Part shown: in pieces, positions 17,553 to 26,029 of the stretch
Layout of the letters: the number at the start of each line of letters is the position of its first letter
Position numbering within the stretch: position 1 is the stretch's first letter
Assembly (NCBI RefSeq): GCF_008477545.1
Contig: NZ_VORA01000001.1
Location: 1,922,001-1,986,000 of the forward strand
Origin: Roseibium aestuarii
Lineage (GTDB): Bacteria; Pseudomonadota; Alphaproteobacteria; Rhizobiales; Stappiaceae
Length of the DNA: 64,000 nucleotides
Direction: 5' to 3'
Made by a program: the position numbers and the translations under genes
Notes under the pieces: generated by a model
Told to the model about the DNA's origin: nothing
Seen by the model: only the letters and a program-made list of their open reading frames with translations
Database searches by the model: none

Positions 17553-18318
17553 GACCCCGGCCTCCGTCACGGCCCGCAGCCTGCGCCGCTCGGGTCGTTC
17601 GCCCATGCCCCTGCGCGTGGAGGGGCTTACCCTCACGCTGGAGGGCACGCTGGTGCTCAACGACATCGACCTGGCGCTTGCCGATGACGGGGTCACGGCG
17701 ATCCTTGGGCCCAATGGCGCGGGCAAGTCCCTGCTTCTGCGCTGCCTTCATGGTCTGGTCACGCCGACCCGGGGGACGATCCTCTGGCATCACGAAGGCC
17801 GCGACCACGCGCCGGATCTCGCCATCCGCAAGGCCCAGGCCCTGGTGGCGCAAAAGCCGGTGCTGCTGCGCCGCTCCGTTCTCGCCAATCTGAAATTCGT
17901 CGCCGGACTGCGCCGCCCGCGCCCCTCCACCGACGACCTCATGCAGGCGCTTCGCGAGGTCCGCCTCGAGCATCTGGCTCGCCAGAACGCCCGCACCCTG
18001 TCCGGGGGCGAACAGCAGCGCCTCGCGCTCGCGCGCGCCCTGCTGCATGACCCGCGCGTCCTGCTCCTTGACGAACCCTCCGCCAATCTGGACCCGGCCT
18101 CGACCCTGCTGATCGAGACCGCGATCCGGGCAGCGCGCGCCGCAGGCACCAAGGTGCTGCTGATCACCCACGACATGGCCCAGGCCCGCCGTCTCGCCGA
18201 CGACGTGGTCTTCCTGCACAAGGGCCGGATTGTCGAGCACACGAGCGCCGCTGCCTTCTTCGACCGCCCGTCGAGCGCCGAGGCAGAGGCCTACGTGAAG
18301 GGAGACATCCTTCTCTGA
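17536..18318 (+). CDS. tupC: Tungstate ABC transporter ATP-binding protein
   Basis: This 260-residue ATPase has Walker A GPNGAGKS, signature LSGGEQQR, Walker B VLLLDEPSANLD and the switch histidine in LLITHDMAQ. It energises TupB at the cytoplasmic face. It starts inside the last 17 bases of tupB, so translation is coupled. It lacks the C-terminal TOBE/Mop domain of ModC and CysA-type oxyanion ATPases, consistent with TupC. Confidence 0.92.
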   Translation: MSDVLETPASVTARSLRRSGRSPMPLRVEGLTLTLEGTLVLNDIDLALADDGVTAILGPNGAGKSLLLRCLHGLVTPTRGTILWHHEGRDHAPDLAIRKAQALVAQKPVLLRRSVLANLKFVAGLRRPRPSTDDLMQALREVRLEHLARQNARTLSGGEQQRLALARALLHDPRVLLLDEPSANLDPASTLLIETAIRAARAAGTKVLLITHDMAQARRLADDVVFLHKGRIVEHTSAAAFFDRPSSAEAEAYVKGDILL

Positions 18319-18416
18319 GGTCCCCCGGGCGTGACGCCGCCTGGGTCCCACCCGCTTGCCGGTTCCCTTCGGGCCGGAAGACCATCACAAGACGCATTTG
18401 AGGGAGAAACATCCAG

Positions 18417-19265
18417 ATGCACCAGTTCAACCGTCTCTTCGCCCGCACGATCCTCGGGGCGGGCCTCGCGCTTGCGACCCTCGTCGCCCCGATCGCATCC
18501 GCACAGGCCGCCGACCAGTTCATCGTCGTCCAGTCCACCACCTCCACCCAGAACTCCGGCCTTCTCGACGTGATCCTGCCGGAGTTCACCAAGAAGTCCG
18601 GCATCGAGGTGCGCGTCGTGGCCGTGGGCACCGGTCAGGCCATCAAGAACGCCGCCAATGGCGATGGTGACGTGCTCCTCGTCCATGCCAAGCCTGCGGA
18701 AGAAAAGTTCGTCGCCGATGGTGAAGGCGTGAAGCGCTTCGACGTGATGTACAACGACTTCGTCGTCGTCGGACCGGCCAGCGATCCCGCGGGCATCAAG
18801 GGCATGACCGACGCCAAGGCAGCGCTTGCCAAGATCGCCGAAGCCGGTTCCCCCTTCGCTTCGCGCGGCGACGACAGCGGCACCCACAAGAAGGAACAGG
18901 CACTCTGGAAGCTGGCCGGCGTGGACGTGAAGGCCGCCAAGGACTGGTACCGCGAGACCGGCTCCGGCATGGGCGCCACCCTGAACGTGGCCGCCGGCAT
19001 GGACGCCTATACGCTCACCGACCGTGCCACCTGGCTCGCCTTCCAGAACCGTGGGTCCCTGGAAATCGTCACCCAGGGCGACGATATCCTGTTCAACCAG
19101 TATGGCGTCATTCTGGTCAATCCGGCCAAGCACCCGAACGTCAAGGCCGAAGCCGGCCAGGCCTTCATCGACTGGCTGATCGGCGCCGAAGGCCAGTCGG
19201 CCATCGCAGCCTACAAGATCAACGGCGAACAGCTGTTCTTCCCGAATGCGACCGCCACCAACTGA
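18417..19265 (+). CDS. tupA: Tungstate-binding periplasmic protein
   Basis: This 282-residue protein has a Sec signal (cleavage near AQAA, residues 30-32). The mature protein starts with VVQSTTSTQNSGLLDVILPEF, which includes the TTST oxyanion-binding motif that marks TupA. Further pocket residues are seen in FASRGDDSGTHKKEQALW. TupA binds tungstate with high affinity for tungsten-dependent enzymes. The gene lies 98 bp after tupC, unlike the usual A-B-C order, and is closed by a strong terminator. No tungsten enzyme is encoded in the window. Confidence 0.93.
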   Translation: MHQFNRLFARTILGAGLALATLVAPIASAQAADQFIVVQSTTSTQNSGLLDVILPEFTKKSGIEVRVVAVGTGQAIKNAANGDGDVLLVHAKPAEEKFVADGEGVKRFDVMYNDFVVVGPASDPAGIKGMTDAKAALAKIAEAGSPFASRGDDSGTHKKEQALWKLAGVDVKAAKDWYRETGSGMGATLNVAAGMDAYTLTDRATWLAFQNRGSLEIVTQGDDILFNQYGVILVNPAKHPNVKAEAGQAFIDWLIGAEGQSAIAAYKINGEQLFFPNATATN

Positions 19266-19300
19266 GTTTGGCCACGCCGATAAACTTCATTTGCTAAATG

Positions 19301-19335
19301 AAAAAAGCGCCGCAGGATCCTGCGGCGCTTTTGTT
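19301..19335. terminator. Bidirectional terminator between tupA and pit
   Basis: A perfect inverted repeat centred on GGATCC (AAAAGCGCCGCAGGA and its complement, 19303-19332) is flanked by A-runs on the left and T-runs on the right. It can terminate both the plus-strand tup operon and the converging minus-strand pit gene, whose stop is at 19369. Confidence 0.9.
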
Positions 19336-19368
19336 TTCTTCAGTTTAGTGTCCGATCCTGACCGGTCT

Positions 19369-20862
19369 TCACCCCATCAACGGCACGAGCAGCAGGTAGA
19401 GACCCGCCGACAGCAGCGCAGACGCCGGAACGGTGATCACCCAGGCCGCCACGATTGTGGAGAAATGGGCGCGGCGCACCAGCTTGCGGCGGAACATCTC
19501 TTCCCTGTTGCGCTGGGGACGGGTCGGCTTGGGACCCCGGCCATTCTTGGCCATCACGTAATTGAACCGGCGCAGCGAATTTGCGGTGTACCATTCGCGG
19601 AAGAAGCCCACGCCAAAGACCGCACCCACCGCAATGTGGGTGGAGGACACCGGCAGCCCCAGCGCGGAGGCGACGATCACGGTCAGCGCGGCAGACAGCG
19701 CCACGCAGAAGGCACGCATCGGGTTCAGCTTGGTGATCTGCTGGCCGACCATGTTGATCAGCTTCGGACCGAAGAGCAGCAGACCGAAGGAAATGCCGAA
19801 GGCTCCGACCGCCATGACCCAGAGCGGGATTTCCACCTTGCTGGCCACATCGCCGAACCCGGCCGTGTGCACGATGGCCGCCAGCGGCCCCACCGCGTTG
19901 GCCACATCATTGGCGCCATGGGCGAAGGACAGCAGCGCGGCCGAGACGACCAGCGGAACCTTGAAGAGCTTGCGCAGGGACTGGTTCTTGTTTTCCAGAC
20001 CGCGCGACTGGCGCGCCACATAGGGCCGGGTGATCAGCAGGCTGGCGATGGCCGACCCGAGGCCGATCAGCAGCGCCATCGGCATGTCGATCTCGACGAG
20101 CTTCTTCACGCCCTTCAGCGCCAGATAGGTGGCAAAGGCCCCGGTCATCACGGCGATGAACACCGGCACCCAGCGCCGGGCTGCGGCGATCTTGTCGTCC
20201 CGGTAGACCACCAGAACCTTGATCAGATAGAGGAAGAAGGCCGCGATCACCCCGCCCATCAGCGGCGAGATCACCCAGCTGGCCGCAATCTGCCCCATGG
20301 TGCCCCAGCTCACCGCCGCAAAGCCTGCGGCAGCGATCCCGGCCCCCATGACACCGCCGACGATGGCGTGGGTGGTGGAAACCGGCGCCCCGATCCAGGT
20401 CGCCAGGTTGATCCAGAGCGCGGAGGAAATCAGGGCGGCCATCATGGCAGCCATGAAGACCGCCGGATTGGCGACCGCCGCCGGATCGATGATGCCCTTT
20501 GAAATCGTGCCGACCACATCGCCCCCGGCCAGCAGAGCGCCGGCGCTTTCGGCCACGGCGGCAATCAGCAGGGCCGTCAGCATGCTCATGGCGCGCGAGC
20601 CCACGGCGGGCCCGACGTTGTTGGCCACGTCATTGGCGCCGATGTTCAGCGCCATGTAGGCTCCGATCACCGCCGCGACGGCGACAATATAGGTGCCGGG
20701 AGAGTCGAAGAAGAAGAGCGTCGCCACCAGCCCGCAGACAAGAACGAAGAGCAGGCCGATGCCCGGCGCGACCAGACGCTTGCCCAGACTGCCCGTGGCT
20801 TCTCCCATGTAGGAGAGCTTGTCCAGATCCTTGTCGAGGGTCGGTTTATGGTACTGATTCAT
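19369..20862 (-). CDS. pit: Inorganic phosphate transporter, PiT family
   Basis: This 497-residue membrane protein of the PHO4/PiT family imports phosphate (as metal-phosphate with H+ in PitA). Both copies of the family signature are present: ALNIGANDVANNVGPAVGSRA near residue 90 and SFAHGANDVANAVGPLA near 310. The paired PVSTTHAIVGGVMGAG and PVSSTHIAVGAVFGVG motifs are also present. About 10-11 membrane segments are visible. It lacks an adjacent PhoU-like orfA, which in Sinorhizobium meliloti is the first gene of an orfA-pit operon. A Pho-box-like repeat lies just upstream (separate entry). Confidence 0.93.
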   Translation of the reverse strand: MNQYHKPTLDKDLDKLSYMGEATGSLGKRLVAPGIGLLFVLVCGLVATLFFFDSPGTYIVAVAAVIGAYMALNIGANDVANNVGPAVGSRAMSMLTALLIAAVAESAGALLAGGDVVGTISKGIIDPAAVANPAVFMAAMMAALISSALWINLATWIGAPVSTTHAIVGGVMGAGIAAAGFAAVSWGTMGQIAASWVISPLMGGVIAAFFLYLIKVLVVYRDDKIAAARRWVPVFIAVMTGAFATYLALKGVKKLVEIDMPMALLIGLGSAIASLLITRPYVARQSRGLENKNQSLRKLFKVPLVVSAALLSFAHGANDVANAVGPLAAIVHTAGFGDVASKVEIPLWVMAVGAFGISFGLLLFGPKLINMVGQQITKLNPMRAFCVALSAALTVIVASALGLPVSSTHIAVGAVFGVGFFREWYTANSLRRFNYVMAKNGRGPKPTRPQRNREEMFRRKLVRRAHFSTIVAAWVITVPASALLSAGLYLLLVPLMG

Positions 20863-20890
20863 GCCATTCCACTCTGCTCGCGGGTGACGG

Positions 20891-20908
20891 TGTCACGAAA
20901 CTGTCATA
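20891..20908. promoter_or_regulatory. Pho-box-like direct repeat upstream of pit
   Basis: TGTCACG and TGTCATA are 7-bp repeats separated by 4 bp, giving the 11-bp period of PhoB sites. They lie 29-46 bp before the pit ATG. An inverted CTGTCAT/ATGACAG pair (20901-20907 and 20923-20929) overlaps this. In S. meliloti, PhoB represses orfA-pit, so the same control is plausible here. Confidence 0.5.
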
Positions 20909-20957
20909 TGCTGCGCCCCCGCATGACAGGAGATGAGCGGAATTTCAATTGTGAGAC

Positions 20958-21527
20958 TTACGAGCAACGGCCTTTTTGGCGCATTTCCTCTAGAAACTGC
21001 CGGAGAATGGGCCGCGCGCCCTCTTCGTCGGTCAGCGCGATGGCCTCGTCCACGCTGAGCCAGCGCAGCTGCCGCTCGCCCGCTTCCGGGAACGTCTCGG
21101 CCTGGCCCTTGGCCTCCACCAGATAGACGAGCACATCCGTGTCCACCTTCAGCCCGCCGCCAACCCCCTTGTGCGAGGCAAACTGGGCATATGGCTCCTT
21201 GCGCGGAGCCTCGCCGATCACACCGGCTTCCTCGAAGGCCTCGATCACCGCCGTGCGGTGACCCTTCTTCTTCATCATGGGCCACCCCTTGGGCAGGATC
21301 CAGCGGCCACTGTCCCGCGTGGTGACCAGCAACACCTCGAGACGGCGGTTGGTCACCCGATAGCACAGCGCGGCAATCTGCAGCCGGTCCGGCACGGTGA
21401 AGAGGTTCTTGAACACCCGTTTCAGCTTTGAAGCCTTTCGCTCGCCGCGCTGCTTCCTGAGCCGGCTTATTGATTCTTCGTCAAATAGTCCGCGACAGAG
21501 CGAAAGGGTGCAACAGCTGGATGACAT
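20958..21527 (-). CDS. Nudix hydrolase, diphosphoinositol-polyphosphate-phosphohydrolase-like
   Basis: This protein of up to 189 residues has a Nudix domain starting at about residue 48 (RLQIAALCYRV). The segment SGRWILPKGWPMMKKKGHRTAVIEAFEEAGVIGE holds the Nudix box. The C-terminal half (EAFEEAGV) keeps the metal-binding glutamates, while the first box Glu and the Arg of the classical pattern are replaced, as in many alphaproteobacterial DIPP-like members. Such enzymes hydrolyse nucleoside or inositol diphosphates; the substrate is unknown. The N-terminal 20 residues, including SSSCC, may be an over-call because no in-frame ATG lies closer to the domain. Confidence 0.8.
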   Translation of the reverse strand: MSSSCCTLSLCRGLFDEESISRLRKQRGERKASKLKRVFKNLFTVPDRLQIAALCYRVTNRRLEVLLVTTRDSGRWILPKGWPMMKKKGHRTAVIEAFEEAGVIGEAPRKEPYAQFASHKGVGGGLKVDTDVLVYLVEAKGQAETFPEAGERQLRWLSVDEAIALTDEEGARPILRQFLEEMRQKGRCS

Positions 21528-21622
21528 TCGCGCGACATCGCGCTGACGAGAGGCGCAAGACCCTGCGTCAGCCGCCGGTCAAAACGGCGTCATTACATCG
21601 TCCAGCTGCGCAAGTTGCCCTC

Positions 21623-22513
21623 TCAGGCCTCGCGCACCCGCACGTGACCGGCCTTCCAGGACCCTGGCCAGACCTCTGCGGCCCCCGACCGCAGCCGTCG
21701 GATCGCGGTGACCGGAACCCGGGCATGGAGCACCGGATCATCGCCGGCGCGCCCGTCGAAAACCTGGGTCTTGGCGCCGACGCCGGTGAAGCCGAGCGGC
21801 TCCTCGCAGGGCACGAAGAGCGCGGCGCCCGAAACATTGGTCTCCATCTGGGTGGTGCCCTCGGACCGGCCGATGGTGCCGCAGACGGCGACTGCACACA
21901 TGAGTTCCACCGCCCGCGCCTTGGCACAGTCGAACACCCGGTGATAGCCCGACAGTTTCTCGGTCATGGAGGGGACCAGAAGCAGCTCGATCTTCTCTTC
22001 CGCCAGAAGCACGGAGAGCGCCGGCATTTCCACGTCCAGACAGATCAGCATGGCGGTTCGCACGCCCTGCCAGTCGAAGATGACGACCTCACCGCCGGGA
22101 ACCAGCGTCCAGCTTTCCGGATCCTGCTCGCCCGGCGTCAGGCTCAGCTTGTCGTGGCGGATCTCGCGCCCGTCATGGGCATAGAAGACGGCCGTGTTGG
22201 TATAGCCGCCCTCGCATGCGACCGGCATGGAGCCGAGAAGCAGCGAGATCCCGAGCTTTTGCGGAAGAGGAGCCAGCAGCGCCCGCACATCCTCGCCCAC
22301 GGCCGCGAGGAAGGTCATCTCCTCGGTCGGGGCCAGACCCTCCGGCTTGAAGGCAAGACAGGCCTCGATGGCATATTCGGGAAGGACGAGAAGCTCGGCC
22401 CCCTCTTCCTTCACCTGACGCAGACGCGCCTCCACATGAGCGGCGAAATCGGCGGCGGACCGGGGCGCGAACCCCAGGTTCATCGCCCAAAGGGCAATCG
22501 GCACATCAGTCAT
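21623..22513 (-). CDS. Carbon-nitrogen hydrolase (nitrilase superfamily)
   Basis: This 296-residue cytosolic amidohydrolase has the full nitrilase-superfamily triad: Glu46 in LVLPEYA, Lys122 in HDKLSLTPGE, and the nucleophile Cys158 in LICLDVEMP. The family hydrolyses amides, N-carbamoyl compounds or nitriles; the precise branch is not clear. The C-terminal 30 residues (PVTAIRRLRSGAAEVWPGSW) extend beyond the core fold. The ATG has AGGTA-type spacing only, so the start rests mainly on the domain beginning IALWAMNLGF. Confidence 0.85.
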   Translation of the reverse strand: MTDVPIALWAMNLGFAPRSAADFAAHVEARLRQVKEEGAELLVLPEYAIEACLAFKPEGLAPTEEMTFLAAVGEDVRALLAPLPQKLGISLLLGSMPVACEGGYTNTAVFYAHDGREIRHDKLSLTPGEQDPESWTLVPGGEVVIFDWQGVRTAMLICLDVEMPALSVLLAEEKIELLLVPSMTEKLSGYHRVFDCAKARAVELMCAVAVCGTIGRSEGTTQMETNVSGAALFVPCEEPLGFTGVGAKTQVFDGRAGDDPVLHARVPVTAIRRLRSGAAEVWPGSWKAGHVRVREA

Positions 22514-22688
22514 CTGGCAGGTATCCCGGGCATGAAGATCGGTTGTGGCGGGGTCACGTCAGACGCGAGTCTGCGGACGATGGCTCACACTAGCCCGGTT
22601 CGGCGGCCACTAAAAAGCCTCGGGCCCGAAAATGTCGGACCCTGAGACAGCCAGGCGCAAAAAGTCAGGTGAATGGCTTCAGCAGCGA

Positions 22689-22898
22689 TCAGAACTGGGA
22701 CGGCGCGCCGCGCGAAAACCAGACGATCAGCAGCGAGACAAGGGCTGCGGTGAGAACCAGCGGCGCACGCAGGAAGAAGGGGCTCTTGAGGCTGGAGAGT
22801 TTCGGCGTCTCACGCACCTGGCGCAGACCGGCAAGTGCCAGATCGGTGCGTCTGTCGAGTTCCGCAAACAATGTTTCCAGCTCGTTCTGAGCAGCCAT
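22689..22898 (-). CDS. Small single-pass membrane protein, unknown function
   Basis: This 69-residue protein has an amphipathic charged N-terminal half (NELETLFAELDRRTDLALAGLRQVRETPK) and one C-terminal membrane helix (PLVLTAALVSLLIVWF). This is a tail-anchored arrangement. GGGGGA precedes the ATG at suitable distance. I do not recognise the family. The N-terminal half could form a coiled coil. The neighbouring recJ and carbon-nitrogen hydrolase genes give no functional clue. Confidence 0.55.
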   Translation of the reverse strand: MAAQNELETLFAELDRRTDLALAGLRQVRETPKLSSLKSPFFLRAPLVLTAALVSLLIVWFSRGAPSQF

Positions 22899-22994
22899 GC
22901 CAGATCCCCCATCAGGCGATTCCTTCGCCTGACAAGACCCTAGGCCGCGAGCCTTTCCATATGGTTAATGCAAGTTAAAGAGCGCCTCTCCGGC

Positions 22995-24815
22995 TCAGAC
23001 CCGCACCTTCTGCGGGTCCGCCACGTCCAGAATGCGCAACTGTGCCTTAGGGACACCCTGCCAGGTGTCGATGGACAGGGTTCCGGCCACATGCAGCGCC
23101 CCGCCCCGGTTGTGGAGCAGCATCTTTCCGTGGGGCTTGTCTTCTGCCTTGAAGCAGATCGCCTTGAGGCTGGCCCCGTCCCCGGCGGCCAGGGTCACGC
23201 GTACGTGACCATTGCCGACCACATCGGCGAATTTCACCCGGTGGGCGGGGAACACGAAGACCGGCTCCGCATGGCCTGCCCCATAGGGCCCGGCCTTCTC
23301 AAGAAGCTGCAGGAACTCGACACTCGCCCCCGTGGCGGTCAGCGCCCCGTCGATCTTCAGCTCCCGCTTTGCCGAAGCCGCCTCGACCTCCGCGCTCAGG
23401 ATCTCGGCAAAGAAGGCGGCAAGGTCGCCGAGCCGGGAGCGCTCCACCGTCAGGCCGGCCGCCATGGCATGTCCGCCGCCCTTGACGAGCAGCTTGAGGT
23501 CCACCGCCTTGCGCACGGCCCGACCCAGATCCACCCCCTGGATGGATCGGCCGGAGCCTGTGCCCCTGCCCTCGCTGTCGAAGGCAATGGCAAAGGACGG
23601 ACGCCGATGCGCCTCCTTCAGCCGCGAGGCCAGCAGGCCGACGATCCCCGGATGCCACTCCTCCGACCCGGTCAGCAGCACCGCCGGATCCTCGTTGGCC
23701 AGGGCGACGACCGCCTGCGCCTCGGCCTGTTCCAGCATCAGGGCTTCCATCGCCTGGCGTTCCTGATTGAGCTGGTTCAGCCGCTCGGCAATGGCGCGGG
23801 CTTCGTCCGCCGCACCGCAGGTGAGCAGCCGCGCGCCCAGGGCCGCATCGCCGATGCGTCCGCCTGCGTTGATCCGCGGTCCGAGCAGGAAGCCCAGATG
23901 ATAGGGCGCGGGAGGTCCGTTGACGCGCGCCACATCGGCCAGAGCCGAGAGCCCCGCATTGCCGCGCCGGGCCATCACGTCGAGGCCGCGCATGACATAG
24001 GCCCGGTTGAGACCCTGCAGCGGCACCACATCGCACACGGTGCCGAGCGCCACGAGATCCAGCAATTGCATGAGATCGGGCTGACGACCGCCCGGGAAGG
24101 CGCCCCGGCGGCGAAGCTCCCGGTTGAGCCCGACAAGAAACAGGAAGGTGACGCCGACCGCCGCCAGATGCCCCTGCCCCGACAAGTCATCCTGCCGGTT
24201 CGGGTTGACGAGGGCGGCCACCGAGGGCAGCTCCTCGCCCACCTGGTGATGGTCGATCACCACCACGTCGAGGCCGAGGCGCCGGGCGCTCTCGAAGGCC
24301 TCGAAGGAGGTGCTGCCACAGTCCACAGTCACCAGCAGCCGGGCGCCGCTCTGGTGCAGCGCCTCGATGGCGGGACCGTTCGGCCCGTAACCTTCGATGA
24401 TGCGGTCGGGAATGTGGATCACCGGATCGAGCCCGACCCAGCGCAGATAGCTTGCCAGAACCGCAGAGGACGTGGCCCCGTCCACGTCATAGTCGCCGAA
24501 GATCGCGATCCGCGTGCCCGCCTGTACCGCATCCGCGACACGCGCCACTGCCGCATCCATCCCCACCAGGGTGGAGGGATCGGGCATCAGGGTCTTGAGG
24601 GAGGGATTGAGGAAATCCTGGGCCGCCGGGGCCGCAACGCCGCGCGCCGCCATCACCCGGGCGAGCACGTCCGGCAGGCCCTCGCGCTGGGAAATCGTCG
24701 CGGCAGTCAGGGCCTGGGCATCGTTCAGCCGCTCGCGCCAGGCATTGTCATTGGCCGAGCGCGCGACCCCGAGGACGAGGCGTCCCGTCGATCCGTCTGG
24801 GCTGGAACTCATCAT
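22995..24815 (-). CDS. recJ: Single-stranded-DNA-specific exonuclease RecJ
   Basis: This 606-residue 5'-3' exonuclease for recombination and mismatch repair has the DHH-family motifs in order: IAIFGDYDVDGATSSAVL, LLVTVDCGSTSFEAFE, and VVVIDHHQVGEELP. The DHHA1 part contains VKGGGHAMAAGLTVER, followed by the C-terminal OB domain. Length is normal. Two adjacent ATGs (24815 and 24812) could serve as start. It lies downstream of glpX on the same strand, but a terminator separates them. The order hom-glpX-recJ is common in Hyphomicrobiales. Confidence 0.95.
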   Translation of the reverse strand: MMSSSPDGSTGRLVLGVARSANDNAWRERLNDAQALTAATISQREGLPDVLARVMAARGVAAPAAQDFLNPSLKTLMPDPSTLVGMDAAVARVADAVQAGTRIAIFGDYDVDGATSSAVLASYLRWVGLDPVIHIPDRIIEGYGPNGPAIEALHQSGARLLVTVDCGSTSFEAFESARRLGLDVVVIDHHQVGEELPSVAALVNPNRQDDLSGQGHLAAVGVTFLFLVGLNRELRRRGAFPGGRQPDLMQLLDLVALGTVCDVVPLQGLNRAYVMRGLDVMARRGNAGLSALADVARVNGPPAPYHLGFLLGPRINAGGRIGDAALGARLLTCGAADEARAIAERLNQLNQERQAMEALMLEQAEAQAVVALANEDPAVLLTGSEEWHPGIVGLLASRLKEAHRRPSFAIAFDSEGRGTGSGRSIQGVDLGRAVRKAVDLKLLVKGGGHAMAAGLTVERSRLGDLAAFFAEILSAEVEAASAKRELKIDGALTATGASVEFLQLLEKAGPYGAGHAEPVFVFPAHRVKFADVVGNGHVRVTLAAGDGASLKAICFKAEDKPHGKMLLHNRGGALHVAGTLSIDTWQGVPKAQLRILDVADPQKVRV

Positions 24816-24919
24816 GGCTGCGGCCTTCCCTGCCCGCTGATCATGCGCTCTGTCTGCGGCTCGGACACGTCCCGGGATCCGGTGCCCCGTCTGTCGCTCG
24901 GACCGTCCGGCCGGCTTTC

Positions 24920-24959
24920 AAAAAAAGCGGGACCGCCGCCCCTTGCGGCGCGGCGGTCC
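24920..24959 (-). terminator. Rho-independent terminator after glpX
   Basis: On the minus strand GGACCGCCGC and GCGGCGGTCC form a 10-bp GC-rich stem, followed by CGC and a run of seven T. It begins about 20 bp past the glpX stop codon. Confidence 0.88.
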
Positions 24960-24978
24960 ACTTGTCATGCCCCAAGGC

Positions 24979-25974
24979 TCAGTCCAGGTGGAACTTGTCC
25001 AGCTGGGTGTGCTTGGCCTTGATGTAGCGCACCGTGCCCGTGGAGGAGCGCATCACCAGCGTGTGGGTGGTGATGTCGTTGCGGCCGAACTTGACGCCCT
25101 GCAGCAGGTTGCCGTCGGTCACGCCGGTGGCGGCGAACAGAACGTCCGGGCCTGCCATCTCTTCCAGGGTGTACTTCTTCTTGATGTCGTCGATGCCCAT
25201 GCGATGGGCCCGCTCCACCTGCTCTTCGCGGGTGATCACCAGACGGGTCTGCATCTGGCCGCCGATGCAGCGCAGGGCCGCAGCCGCCAGAACGCCTTCC
25301 GGAGCCCCGCCGATGCCGGCGTAGAGATCGATGCCGGTCTCTTCCCAGTCGGTGGTGTGGATCACGCCGGCCACATCGCCGTCGCCGATCAGACGGATCG
25401 CCGCACCGGTGGCGCGGATGTCCTCGATCAGACGGGCATGGCGCGGACGGTCGAGCACGCAGGCGGTGATCTCGTGGATCTTCACGCCCTTTTCGCGGGC
25501 AACCGCTGCCAGGTTCTCGGCAATCGGCGCATCCAGATCGATCAGGCCGGCCGGATAGCCCGGGCCGATGGCGATCTTGTCCATGTAGCTGTCAGGCGCG
25601 TTGAGCAGGTCGCCTTCCGGCGCCATGGCAATCACCGCCAGGGAGTTCGGCAGGTTCTTGGCGCAGATGGTGGTGCCTTCCAGCGGATCGAGAGCGATGT
25701 CGACCTTCGGACCGACCTTGGTGCCGACTTTCTCGCCGATGTAGAGCATCGGTGCTTCGTCGCGTTCGCCTTCGCCGATCACCACGGTGCCGTCGATCGG
25801 CAGCCGGTTCAGTTCCCGGCGCATGGCGTCCACGGCGGCCTGGTCGGCGGCCATTTCGTCGCCATGACCGCGAAGACGGGCAGCGGAAACGGCCGCCCGC
25901 TCGGCCACACGCGCCAGCTCCAGTGTCAGAATACGATCCAGAACGCTGGATCCGGACGTTTCCTTCTTCGCCAT
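24979..25974 (-). CDS. glpX: Class II fructose-1,6-bisphosphatase
   Basis: This 331-residue enzyme dephosphorylates fructose-1,6-bisphosphate (some homologues also sedoheptulose-1,7-bisphosphate) in gluconeogenesis. GlpX motifs seen are VVIGEGERDEAPMLYIGEKVG, VDIALDPLEGTT (metal site DPLEG), and GIGGAPEGVLAAAALRCIGGQMQ. The start at 25974 (MAKKETSGSSVL) is preferred because a GGAGAG lies 5-10 bases ahead. An ATG six codons upstream overlaps that ribosome site. It is 55 bp after hom, forming a hom-glpX operon. Confidence 0.94.
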   Translation of the reverse strand: MAKKETSGSSVLDRILTLELARVAERAAVSAARLRGHGDEMAADQAAVDAMRRELNRLPIDGTVVIGEGERDEAPMLYIGEKVGTKVGPKVDIALDPLEGTTICAKNLPNSLAVIAMAPEGDLLNAPDSYMDKIAIGPGYPAGLIDLDAPIAENLAAVAREKGVKIHEITACVLDRPRHARLIEDIRATGAAIRLIGDGDVAGVIHTTDWEETGIDLYAGIGGAPEGVLAAAALRCIGGQMQTRLVITREEQVERAHRMGIDDIKKKYTLEEMAGPDVLFAATGVTDGNLLQGVKFGRNDITTHTLVMRSSTGTVRYIKAKHTQLDKFHLD

Positions 25975-26029
25975 CAAACTCTCCACTCTCATTCGGCCGG
26001 GCCGCCTCCCGCGTCACCCGGCCAAGGGA

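Noticed and set aside
22968..25022. Long open frame antisense to recJ, and similar ones opposite hom (26132-28366), the P450 (10180-12012) and bphP (49304-50992)
   Set aside because: All mirror strong genes on the other strand and show no motif of their own.
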